Below, piece by piece: positions 25,999-34,146 of a DNA stretch of 64,000 nt. The position numbers were made by a program, and so were the translations under genes. The notes under the pieces are model-generated. The model was not told the DNA's origin, made no database searches, and saw only the letters and a program-made list of their open reading frames with translations. Position 1 is the first letter of the stretch. The number at the start of each line of letters is the position of its first letter. The DNA is taken from NCBI GenBank assembly GCA_004298155.1, contig SCRD01000024.1, forward strand, positions 372,001-436,000, written 5' to 3'. The stretch comes from Acidobacteriota bacterium. GTDB taxonomy: Bacteria; Acidobacteriota; Terriglobia; UBA7540.

Positions 25999-26251
25999 GT
26001 GCCAGGATTCCAGACTCAGGCTACATGTGCGACGTGACGAGACTTACGGTTCCGTGGCTGGCGTCCAAGGGCAGAGTGAGCCTCAGCCACCGGTCGGAGC
26101 CCATCGGCAAGTGGCAGACCGAATGGCAGCATTGACCGCAGCGTGCCGCATGAATCGGCCGGTCGCAAACGTCGCGCAATCCATCACCGGGCCGCATCCC
26201 CATCGGAACCGGTCACCGGCTTGTTCAGCGCCACAGCTGCAATGTGAATAA

Positions 26252-26386
26252 CCCGCGCTGGAGGACTACATCAAACGTATCGCTGCCTTCCACGATCCCG
26301 CCGAGGAACATTGTCGGTCCGCGGCCATTGCTCCAGGCAACGGTGATTACGGTTTAGTCTTCAAATTGGGGAGGGATGCGACGTAG
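26252..26386 (+). pseudogene. Possible coding remnant (about 44 codons, no start)
   Basis: The frame reads LEDYIKRIAAFHDPAEEHC, then IAPGNGDYGLVFKLG and a stop. It looks protein-like, but there is no start codon and a stop lies just upstream. It may be the tail of a gene cut by rearrangement. I recognise no family. The rest of 26,000-26,398 shows nothing I can support. Confidence 0.25.
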
Positions 26387-26398
26387 AGGTTGGGTTCG

Positions 26399-29300
26399 CT
26401 ATTTTTCCTCAAATCCATGCGTCTTGAATTTGAGCGTACGGCAGTTCTCAGAGACAGTTCGCACAACGGTGTCGGGAGCGCCACCGGGAATGTCTGCGTG
26501 AATTTCGAGGTTGACCTCGACCTTGGCATCCACGAGCCCGGCGAGGTGCTGTACAACTTCTTCAGCTATTTTGCCCATGTCACGAGAGAGCCGGTTTGGG
26601 TCAAGGCTGACGGATCCATGGAAGCGTCGTGGTTGCGGAGCGGGAAGTGGTGGAGCAGTGACGGGTCCTGGGTAGGTTTGCCCGCCAGGGTCAGACGTAG
26701 GCGCGACACCATTGGGGAAACTGGGGCTAACGGACGCAGCCTGCGGCGGCTGTGTACCGTTGTCGGCTTCCATTTGTTTGACAGCAACTTCGGGCTTCAC
26801 CAAGACACTTTCGCCTTCTAGTGAGATGGTTCCAATGTGCCCAGCGCGGAGGCCGCGATAACGGCCTTTCGCCTCGTCCCGTGCATCGGCATAGGCGAAG
26901 GTTTCGTGCTGCCATGTCATGAGCGCCAAGCCCTCGCGAATTGCACCGAGCAATACGTCGGAATCTTTCAATCTCGGAAGATAGAGATATTGTGCGAAGT
27001 CGTCAGCGAGTTGTTTCAATGGAACATGGTTCCCGCGCCAAAGCGGAACTCGGTCAAGTTCCAAGCGAAGAAGCGTTCCTGCCCACTGGGTAATCAGCAA
27101 TTCCTGACCCTTCAGTTTCTTTGAGGCACGTACTGCTAGGCGGTCCTGTCCCTGAAGGCGGATTTCATCCCAATCAACATTCCCCTTCGGGTCTCGTTGA
27201 ATAGGCACGAGCAACCATTGATAAGTTTCCGGGATGCGTTGCTCTACTGTCTCCTCGGCTTGTTGTCTTTTCGTCTTTGCTTGGTTCGACTGAAATGCAT
27301 CGAGGTTGAGGCTTTCCCGTTCGTCGTCAATCGATTTCCATGCGAGGTATTGGCGTACGGCTTGTTCTAATTCAGTGAATCGGATCTTATCAGGGGCCAA
27401 GAAGACGAGCATGTTGCGACAATGCCGAGGCGATGTTCCGCGCTGGTCCAATATTTTGGCAGCTTCGGCCCTGGCCGCGCTTTCTGGATTCTTTGGAGTG
27501 TGGGTATGCTCTGGCCCAAGAATTACCAGCCGGGCCTCTGGCTCGTCGGGGACATCGCCGTTTGATGAAGGCGCGGCGTGGACTCGCGTGAAGTCGCCGC
27601 GCGCATGTTGCTCATCTTTCAGTCTAGTTTTGATTTCTTCGAGAACTTTGTCGGAATCCTGCTGGGCCGCGCGATCTTGCGCAAGGCGAGCAACACTGGG
27701 CTGTGTGGAGTACCAGTAGCGACGGCCATCGACATAAAGGTGGGTCGCGTGGTCAGTGAGCCGACGCAGGGCATCTCCGAATGTCGCAACGGCCTCGCCA
27801 GGCTGTGCGCATCCGAGTTTGACTTGGCGGTCTTCAAGGCCCTTCGTGGCTGTATGGAGTGTTGGCGCGGAGCCAAGATAAAGCGTCCGAGCCACGCGGC
27901 GGCAAGCGGAATAACGCCCTAGATTCGGGTTGGCGCGGTCTATCTGAAGTGGCAGCGAATGGGGGCCGTCCACGTCTTTTTCGATCACCGGCACCCACGG
28001 ATCATCCATGTAACGAGTAAGTTCAAACTGGACTGTATGGTCGTCGATAGGTACTGTTGCCGGCAGAATCAAAAGGCTCGAATCGTGCCGCTCCCAAAGC
28101 GTGTGGATAACGGCGGCCATCAGACGTAGTACGCCGCGAGTCCGTTGAAATTTGTCCAAGCTGGACCAATCAATATAGAGACGGTCAAACAGTTCTGGGT
28201 GGATAGGGTAAGCGGCCTTCATGCGTCGCTCGTAGTCTCCCTCGCGACAGGCGGCAGGAAATTCCTGACTCTGGCCATAATAAAGCTCCGCGAAAGCCCG
28301 CACAGCGGCATCACGCGCCGCAAAGAGTTGAGGATCGCTGATGGGCTGGAAAAGTCGCCTGCGAACAATTTCAAACCCTTCCTCTGCGCTTGCCGGTCGC
28401 CAAGTGGACTCGACTCTTCCAAGGACGTTCTTCAGCCTGTCTACGGCCTCCTTCCCGGCGCCGCCTCCAATTTCAATTTCGGATGCAGGGACGCTCACCA
28501 CGATCATCGCGTTAGGTACGCCGCGAGCTGCCTCCGTCATCGCCTGCGCAAATGTAAGGTTCGCATCGAATGACCCAGCGGGCAGGTCGTTCTTATCAAA
28601 AATCTGTCGGAGAAAAGCCACCCACTCGTCAATGAGGACAAGCGTGGGGCCGGCCTTCTGAAAAAGTTCGCGAAGTGTATCAGAACCAGGACTTACACCC
28701 TGCTTATCGGCATCGGCGACCCGGCGGAACCCTTCTTTCCCGAGCAATTGCCACGCGAGGTCGCCCCATAGGGTGTGGACCACCGTCCCATCCGGCTTCT
28801 TATGCGGCTGGCCAGGAGAAATGGCAGTGCCCACCAGCACGGGGCGCTTTGCGAGGGGAGGCCGAGAAACACCGGTTTCTTTGAGAACGGCATCAATACC
28901 GGGAAGATCGGCGGGCGCCACGCCTGAAAACAAGTGATAGAGCGCCAGCATCGAGTGCGTTTTGCCGCCCCCGAAGTTGGTTTGCAATTCGACTACCGGA
29001 TCTCCGCCCTTCCCTGTTAGGCGCAGAACGGCGTTTGAAAGCAGGTGCTTCAAACCATCTGTAAGAAAAGTGCGTCTGAAGAACTCTGTCGGGTGCTTGT
29101 ATTCATCCGCGCCTTCGCCGCGATGAACCAGGCTTAGGTCTGCCATGAACTCTGCGTTTAGGTATCGCCCGGAGGCAACGTCAGGGTGCGGGGTCACGAT
29201 TTCGCGCCAAGGCTTCAGACCGCCGGTGGGCTGGCCTTCAACTGCGGCCGTTGCAGCGCGCTTCTTCTCCTGTCGCGCCTGTTCCTCAAAGCGGACGCGA

Positions 29301-29713
29301 AGGATTTCTTGTTTCTGCTTTTCGACCTCTGTGGCCTCTTCGGCCGAAACTGCCGTCAGCAATCGCGCAATGCTGTCAAGGGCTCGGTAGGTATCGTCGG
29401 TCGAGAACGATTCTTGGTGCGCCCACTTGTTACGGACATCCCGGAGTTCGCTGACGAGGCTTCGTTCGGCCTGGCCGAGAGTTTTCTTGAAAACATCGTT
29501 CCATTGGTCCCACATGACGCCGAGCAAAGCGTGGCTGTCCAGGTTGCGAGAGTTCTGTTTCTTGCCGGGGGCCGGTCTAGTTTCGAGAAGGCCAGCCTTT
29601 GCCAGCCAATCCTTACCGTAGGCCGCTTGAAGTTCCCGTTCGACAAAGGGCTTGAGCCCGGCGTTCAAAAGATCAAGTGCCTTGCCAACTCGTTCATGAT
29701 TGCTGAGTGCCAT
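26399..29713 (-). CDS. DUF499 AAA-like ATPase with N-terminal HEPN-like domain (1104 aa)
   Basis: The first 125 residues resemble a Swt1-type HEPN domain with an Rx4H motif (RNKWAH, Arg94 and His99), a possible RNase site. The DUF499 ATPase core follows with Walker A NFGGGKTHSMLAL (about 246-258) and a Walker B LVLIDEWVAFL roughly 100 residues later. DUF499 (COG1483) ATPases are typically encoded with DUF1156 methylases and SNF2 helicases in predicted defence islands, as here. The C-terminal 100 residues include a proline-rich linker and a small beta domain (VEVNLEIHADIPGG). It is the last gene of the minus-strand group. Confidence 0.85.
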   Translation of the reverse strand: MALSNHERVGKALDLLNAGLKPFVERELQAAYGKDWLAKAGLLETRPAPGKKQNSRNLDSHALLGVMWDQWNDVFKKTLGQAERSLVSELRDVRNKWAHQESFSTDDTYRALDSIARLLTAVSAEEATEVEKQKQEILRVRFEEQARQEKKRAATAAVEGQPTGGLKPWREIVTPHPDVASGRYLNAEFMADLSLVHRGEGADEYKHPTEFFRRTFLTDGLKHLLSNAVLRLTGKGGDPVVELQTNFGGGKTHSMLALYHLFSGVAPADLPGIDAVLKETGVSRPPLAKRPVLVGTAISPGQPHKKPDGTVVHTLWGDLAWQLLGKEGFRRVADADKQGVSPGSDTLRELFQKAGPTLVLIDEWVAFLRQIFDKNDLPAGSFDANLTFAQAMTEAARGVPNAMIVVSVPASEIEIGGGAGKEAVDRLKNVLGRVESTWRPASAEEGFEIVRRRLFQPISDPQLFAARDAAVRAFAELYYGQSQEFPAACREGDYERRMKAAYPIHPELFDRLYIDWSSLDKFQRTRGVLRLMAAVIHTLWERHDSSLLILPATVPIDDHTVQFELTRYMDDPWVPVIEKDVDGPHSLPLQIDRANPNLGRYSACRRVARTLYLGSAPTLHTATKGLEDRQVKLGCAQPGEAVATFGDALRRLTDHATHLYVDGRRYWYSTQPSVARLAQDRAAQQDSDKVLEEIKTRLKDEQHARGDFTRVHAAPSSNGDVPDEPEARLVILGPEHTHTPKNPESAARAEAAKILDQRGTSPRHCRNMLVFLAPDKIRFTELEQAVRQYLAWKSIDDERESLNLDAFQSNQAKTKRQQAEETVEQRIPETYQWLLVPIQRDPKGNVDWDEIRLQGQDRLAVRASKKLKGQELLITQWAGTLLRLELDRVPLWRGNHVPLKQLADDFAQYLYLPRLKDSDVLLGAIREGLALMTWQHETFAYADARDEAKGRYRGLRAGHIGTISLEGESVLVKPEVAVKQMEADNGTQPPQAASVSPSFPNGVAPTSDPGGQTYPGPVTAPPLPAPQPRRFHGSVSLDPNRLSRDMGKIAEEVVQHLAGLVDAKVEVNLEIHADIPGGAPDTVVRTVSENCRTLKFKTHGFEEK

Positions 29714-29752
29714 GACTTATTTCCCCCTCTTGCCCGGATAAACCTAACCTCC

Positions 29753-30115
29753 TTACTTTGCGGGCTGTCGCACCCGTACCTTACGTTCCGTTGCCACCAC
29801 AAAGCATTTGGCCCACCGTTCGACGTTTTCATGCCGAAAGAGAGCTTCCACCCGGTCAATCAGCGCCTGCCGAGAGGGCTCTTGCAGCCGTACCAGCAAT
29901 ATCCCGGCATGGGTTCCCGGCTCAAAATGCCTTATATCAGAAAAGTCGAGGTCCTGGGTGATCAGGAACCTTTTTTCTGCCTGTGCATGCTCCCAGATGC
30001 GCGCATCCTCAGCGCCGGATAGCCCCTCATCCTGAGGCGTGTGGACGTCATGGCCAAGTTTCGCCAGAATCGAAACCAACTGGAAAGGCAGGTTCTCGTC
30101 AAGTTTAATCTTCAT
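29753..30115 (-). CDS. DUF5615 PIN-like protein, probable toxin (120 aa)
   Basis: The opening IKLDENLPFQLVSILAKLGH and the acidic clusters (GAEDARIW, ITQDLDFSD) match DUF5615, a PIN-fold family. The conserved acids would bind metal in a ribonuclease site. It overlaps the upstream DUF433 gene (TAATG), the usual pairing of a DUF433 antitoxin and a DUF5615 toxin. The pair lies inside the DUF1156-DUF499 group, so loss of this operon could be lethal to the cell. Confidence 0.8.
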   Translation of the reverse strand: MKIKLDENLPFQLVSILAKLGHDVHTPQDEGLSGAEDARIWEHAQAEKRFLITQDLDFSDIRHFEPGTHAGILLVRLQEPSRQALIDRVEALFRHENVERWAKCFVVATERKVRVRQPAK

Positions 30116-30360
30116 TAAACACGAGGGAGGGCAGGAGCAGGCAAGTCTTCCTCTGCTGAGGCCGCTGCGAAAGCGATCGCAGCCCGAACGTCCTCAGGAC
30201 TCAGGCTCGGGAAGTCTTTTAGAATTTCCTCCGCCGAATCGCCCGCCGCCAGGCTGGCCAGCACCGTGTGCAGCGTCACTCGCGTCCCCTTAAAAACCGC
30301 CTCGCCGCCGCAAATCTTTGGGTCGCGAACAATCCGTTCAGCTAAATTCGCAACGCTCAT
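30115..30360 (-). CDS. DUF433 antitoxin-like protein (81 aa)
   Basis: IVRDPKICGGEAVFKGTRV, then LASLAAGDSAEEILKDFPSL and LSPEDVRAAIAFAA form the DUF433 HTH-like domain. DUF433 proteins are usually the antitoxin or DNA-binding partner of DUF5615. The ATG at 30360 is preferred over 30381 because AGGAGG lies 10 bases before it. It overlaps the toxin gene by one base and sits between the methylase and DUF499. Confidence 0.8.
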   Translation of the reverse strand: MSVANLAERIVRDPKICGGEAVFKGTRVTLHTVLASLAAGDSAEEILKDFPSLSPEDVRAAIAFAAASAEEDLPAPALPRV

Positions 30361-30429
30361 AGGAAACGTGCCTCCTGCCATGTATCATATCAGGATTTCA
30401 CGGCCAACTTGCAATGTGCCTCAAATACT

Positions 30430-33228
30430 TCACAGTTGCAATGCTGATTGAGATTCGCGAGGCGCCGACCGCGAAAGGCGAACGATTTCGGGCCAAGCGA
30501 CGACGAGCGAATTATAAGGCAGCGCCTCCTGCGCCCACTTCTTTCGCTCGCAGATGCCGTAAAGACGATAGGCGAGGTCGCGGGCCGTCTCACCGAGCGC
30601 GCCGACCTGACGCAGAAGTAACGAAGCCGCGCTCTCCCCTTCGTCCTCAAGCAGCCGAATGAGGTAGTGCGCCACTTCCCAGATCGTCAAGCGGCGTTCA
30701 GTCGCGGGATCCCAGTCCTTCGCAAGGTCTTTCCGGCCAATCAAGCGGACCTTGCCGGCTCTTGATATGAGAATCCCCGCGTCCTTCATTCCGTCAACAG
30801 ACGTATTCTTGGCCTTGCTTAAAGTTTCGGCTACGCCGTAAGGCCCTTCATTGAAGCCATATTGCTCAAACCACGCAAGCGCCCAGCGAGTGTCAGAATC
30901 GAATTCGCCTTCCTGCTCGGCTAGAACCTCATCGAGCGTCTGGTTGATCAGCGCAAGCGCCATGCGAACCGTCATCGGCGAGCCGTCTGCTTCAACAACT
31001 TTTGAATACCGCGAAAAGACGGCCATACCTGGCCCAATTGCCGCCTGCGCCAAGTCTACAGGCGCGATGTTGCCGCGCTGAAGGGTTTTGAGCGCCGCAG
31101 GAAGCTCGGCTTTGAGAGTGTTTAGAAATTCGCGCCGCGTGGTTAGCGGCGCGTCATGTGATCGTGGTCTGCAGGCGAGGACAATGGACGACGCAAGCGC
31201 ATTAGTATCGCGCCCGACATTTCGGCTGGCGAGTTCTGACCGCGCCGGCCAGGTTCCGGTTATTGCGAACCGTGCCTTCAACAGTGCTTCGAGCATAGTT
31301 TCCCAACCTGTCGAAACAGGAGGTGACGTTGCGTCGGTTTCGCCATCGCTTCCCTCGCCCGATTCTGCTTGCTTGAAAGCGTAGTAAACGCTGAATGGGT
31401 AATCCGGATGCTGTTTATCGTGCATCCGATCAAAAGCTTTGCCCAAGCCTTCCTCAAAAAAAACCTCAGCTTTGGACTTGTCGCCGTCGAATCGAAACGG
31501 GGTTGCCACAAGCTCTTGCGACTTCGGGGTGAGCAGTGTGCTGAAGATGTCGGGGTAGATCTTGCCCAACGGGCGTCGTAACCATATGTAAAAGAAGTCT
31601 GAAAGGTCAGCGTATCCGATGTTGTCGTAATAGGGCGGGTCTGTGCAGATCAGCGCGGCGCCGACACCATCGACCGCGGCGGTTGCGTCTAGTTGTTTGG
31701 AAATTCCGGTAACAGGAAAGGTGAGCCCGTCCAACACCTCGCACAAAGAGCCGACACATCTTTGAAAGTCACCCGCAGCGTCCCCGAAGACGCCAGCCTC
31801 CGCGAAGTCCCAAGTCATCGGCAGGGCCTGCCTCCCGAATGTAGCGCGAAGTCTGGGCGGGTCTATTTGCCATGTGCAAAGAGTTGTATTTGTGTCGGTC
31901 ATTTTATCTAAAGAAAATGCAAGGTAAGTGGCTACAGCGTCCGCGTAGGCCGTGGCTCCTGTGCCCCCGTCATTAATGCCCTTGCCGTCGTCATCGACAC
32001 CAGCCCTGCGAGCGTCGGCCAGAACGCACTCCCTCGCCTCCCCAACTGAATCACTAAACGTCGTCAGCGCGACTAGTTGGCGCGGCGTGAAAAGGTCACG
32101 ATGCTTTGTCATGCCGTACCGTTGGACCCGGAACCCTAGTGCCCGCTCGGGCAGGCTTGTATCAGGTGGATCCTTCGGGTTCGCTTTTGCTGCAATTTGT
32201 TCGTGTTCGAGATTCGGAGGCAGGTAGATCCGGCCTCGCGAACCTTCGGCCACAATGGCCATTAATTTGGCGCTCATTCGGCCCGCTTCGCCTTCGTCAC
32301 GAATGTGGTCGAATGGAACAGGAGTGTTACAGACAATGCATGTTGCACCTCGCCGATTCACCGTGCCTTCGGGTGGCGCTCCGCTGCCAGTCTTCACCTC
32401 GAAATGCACCGCCTTGAGTTTCTTGTCTACGAATGGCTCGATCCATACCTTTTTTGCAGCCTTGGTTGACAGCCAAAACGAGCGCACGAGAGGCATCTGT
32501 GCGCCACACGCCGGGTTGGGACATTTCACCGTCCGCGCCCAAAGCCACGCAATGACCGTCGCTTCGCCGCCGCCTTGCTCTTTCGGGAGCTTGACCTTGG
32601 GATAAAGATGCCCAATGCGTTTCTCGGCCTCGTCTCGCATCCACTTGCCGTAATAACGCACGTCTTCGGCGAGCCCTTCTGCGCCTCGCCAAGTCTTTGA
32701 ATAGTCGAGCTTCTTGCGCGCTTCGGGATTAACTGGTGGCAGCCCGGCGAACTTGGGCGGAATCTCAATCAAGGCCTTCGTGATAAGAACTGCCACTGGA
32801 TTGAGGTCGCTGGCGTGCGCTTCTAGCCCCAGCCGTTGCGCCTCAAGAGGTATCGAGCCTCCTCCGCAAAAGGGATCGAGCACCGGCGGCGGATTACCAT
32901 TAGTGGATTTCAGAATCTCAGCTCGGGCCGCGTTTAGGACAGTTTCATTATTCGAGTTCTCCCATTTCACCAATTCCTCGATGATCCGAAAAAGTCTCTG
33001 GCGTTCTTTGTCCTGTGCTTCTTCAGTCGGAAAGTGCTCGGGGTGGCTCGAAGGATCGTCAACAAGAGATGCAAAGAGCACTGCGCGACACGCTGCAAGC
33101 GGCCGCCGCGCCCACCACAAATGCAGCGTCGAGGGATGCCCATGCCGGATAGATTTCTCCCTCGCTGCTTCCTTATTAATCGCCTCCAGCGGCAGCGCCA
33201 CTTCAATCAGCTTCTTGCGATAACTCAT
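30430..33228 (-). CDS. DUF1156 DNA methyltransferase (932 aa)
   Basis: The N-terminal DUF1156 block is clear: YRKKLIEVALPLEAINKEA and HPSTLHLWWARRPLAA. A SAM-binding motif follows as DPFCGGGSIPLEAQRLG (118-134), and the catalytic motif is TDPPYYDNIGY (529-539), as in N6-adenine or N4-cytosine methylases. A zinc ribbon uses Cys236/Cys241 (CPNPAC) and Cys297/Cys300 (CIVC). DUF1156 (COG1743) methylases usually work with a DUF499 ATPase and a SNF2 helicase, likely modifying self DNA in a defence system. It overlaps the membrane-protein gene upstream (ATGA), and a remnant copy of its first 15 codons lies 850 bp upstream. Confidence 0.9.
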   Translation of the reverse strand: MSYRKKLIEVALPLEAINKEAAREKSIRHGHPSTLHLWWARRPLAACRAVLFASLVDDPSSHPEHFPTEEAQDKERQRLFRIIEELVKWENSNNETVLNAARAEILKSTNGNPPPVLDPFCGGGSIPLEAQRLGLEAHASDLNPVAVLITKALIEIPPKFAGLPPVNPEARKKLDYSKTWRGAEGLAEDVRYYGKWMRDEAEKRIGHLYPKVKLPKEQGGGEATVIAWLWARTVKCPNPACGAQMPLVRSFWLSTKAAKKVWIEPFVDKKLKAVHFEVKTGSGAPPEGTVNRRGATCIVCNTPVPFDHIRDEGEAGRMSAKLMAIVAEGSRGRIYLPPNLEHEQIAAKANPKDPPDTSLPERALGFRVQRYGMTKHRDLFTPRQLVALTTFSDSVGEARECVLADARRAGVDDDGKGINDGGTGATAYADAVATYLAFSLDKMTDTNTTLCTWQIDPPRLRATFGRQALPMTWDFAEAGVFGDAAGDFQRCVGSLCEVLDGLTFPVTGISKQLDATAAVDGVGAALICTDPPYYDNIGYADLSDFFYIWLRRPLGKIYPDIFSTLLTPKSQELVATPFRFDGDKSKAEVFFEEGLGKAFDRMHDKQHPDYPFSVYYAFKQAESGEGSDGETDATSPPVSTGWETMLEALLKARFAITGTWPARSELASRNVGRDTNALASSIVLACRPRSHDAPLTTRREFLNTLKAELPAALKTLQRGNIAPVDLAQAAIGPGMAVFSRYSKVVEADGSPMTVRMALALINQTLDEVLAEQEGEFDSDTRWALAWFEQYGFNEGPYGVAETLSKAKNTSVDGMKDAGILISRAGKVRLIGRKDLAKDWDPATERRLTIWEVAHYLIRLLEDEGESAASLLLRQVGALGETARDLAYRLYGICERKKWAQEALPYNSLVVAWPEIVRLSRSAPRESQSALQL

Positions 33229-33653
33229 TTAAGAACTCTCCAAGATAGAAAGACGGACAAAATCCCAAGCGCCAGTCCAATCAACCCGAGAACTACAGAG
33301 AGGACCGCAAGCCGCGCCACGACGAAGTATGACGGGTCTGAAGCGTGCCATGCCCAACAAGTCTGACCCCACAATCCGACAGGCCGCAATTCAAATTCCC
33401 TTTGCTCGCCAGGGGCAACTCCAAGTCGGTTTCGAGTCCGCTCATCAAGCCAGACCGCAGCTTCTGTTTCGTCGCCTTTCCCTCGTAGGAGGACGTGAGC
33501 GGACCTCCCCTCGCAGCTCAGCTTACAGACGCTTCCTTCTTCAATCGTATTTCCTTTTTGGTCCCTTCTGTGGACTTCCGGGACTCGTGCAATATCTCGG
33601 TAAACGTCTGCCTCGGCCGATTTCTTTACAACTAGCTTCGAGAGTTCCCCCAT
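33225..33653 (-). CDS. Small C-terminally membrane-anchored protein (142 aa)
   Basis: A soluble N-terminal part of about 105 residues (VVKKSAEADVYRDIARVPEV, KLSCEGRSAHVLLRGKGD) is followed by one transmembrane segment (LAVLSVVLGLIGLALGILSV). The stop overlaps the methylase start (ATGA), so it is translated with it. I recognise no family. Membrane anchoring next to a DUF1156 methylase is unexpected and suggests a sensor or anchor for the system. Confidence 0.6.
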   Translation of the reverse strand: MGELSKLVVKKSAEADVYRDIARVPEVHRRDQKGNTIEEGSVCKLSCEGRSAHVLLRGKGDETEAAVWLDERTRNRLGVAPGEQREFELRPVGLWGQTCWAWHASDPSYFVVARLAVLSVVLGLIGLALGILSVFLSWRVLK

Positions 33654-33776
33654 GCTGTGGTCCTCGGAGTCTCCGTGTGTCCGATGAGATGGACCGTCGC
33701 CCTAGTACCATTCCTGGTGCCGCGGACGCGTTTTTGCCCGCTCAATGTTGTGCCCAGGTCATTGCGCGGACGGTCA

Positions 33777-33965
33777 TTAATCGTCTTTCTCCTTGGATAA
33801 TTGCACTAGCAGTCGGCCGAGGCGTTTGTGGCCTGCTTTCATGTACCAGTTGGCCCACCACTTGACTACGTCTCTGGCGTTCCACCTATCGATGTTCTGA
33901 AGGAGCTCGTCGTAAGCCTCGCTCGCAGCATCATCCATTTCTCGTAATTCGTCATCGCTCGACAT
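33777..33965 (-). CDS. Small acidic helical protein (62 aa)
   Basis: The product, SSDDELREMDDAASEAYDEL at the start and KWWANWYMKAGHKRLGRLLV later, is charged and helical. I recognise no family. It lies between the helicase and the membrane-protein gene on the same strand, and probably belongs to that operon. No strong ribosome binding site is seen. Confidence 0.45.
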   Translation of the reverse strand: MSSDDELREMDDAASEAYDELLQNIDRWNARDVVKWWANWYMKAGHKRLGRLLVQLSKEKDD

Positions 33966-34035
33966 CTTGTTGCCTCAAGGCAACCCGCCTGCGGGATTGC
34001 CCTATAATCCTCGGAACGCGGATCCACTGAGTTCT

Positions 34036-34079
34036 CCCGGCAGCGCCACTTCAATCAGGTTTTTCCTATACGTCGTCAT
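34036..34079 (-). pseudogene. Remnant duplicate of the DUF1156 methylase start
   Basis: The reading frame from the ATG at 34079 gives TYRKNLIEVALP, matching SYRKKLIEVALP at the methylase start. DNA identity over 21 bp (CTGATTGAAGTGGCGCTGCC plus G) is exact, then similarity ends. It marks an old methylase start or a direct repeat around an insertion. Confidence 0.6.
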
Positions 34080-34146
34080 TGTTTGCCATTACTTGTCTTC
34101 ACTGCTTCGTCCGGCGCGCATTGGTTCGGATTGCGGCGGAATGTGC

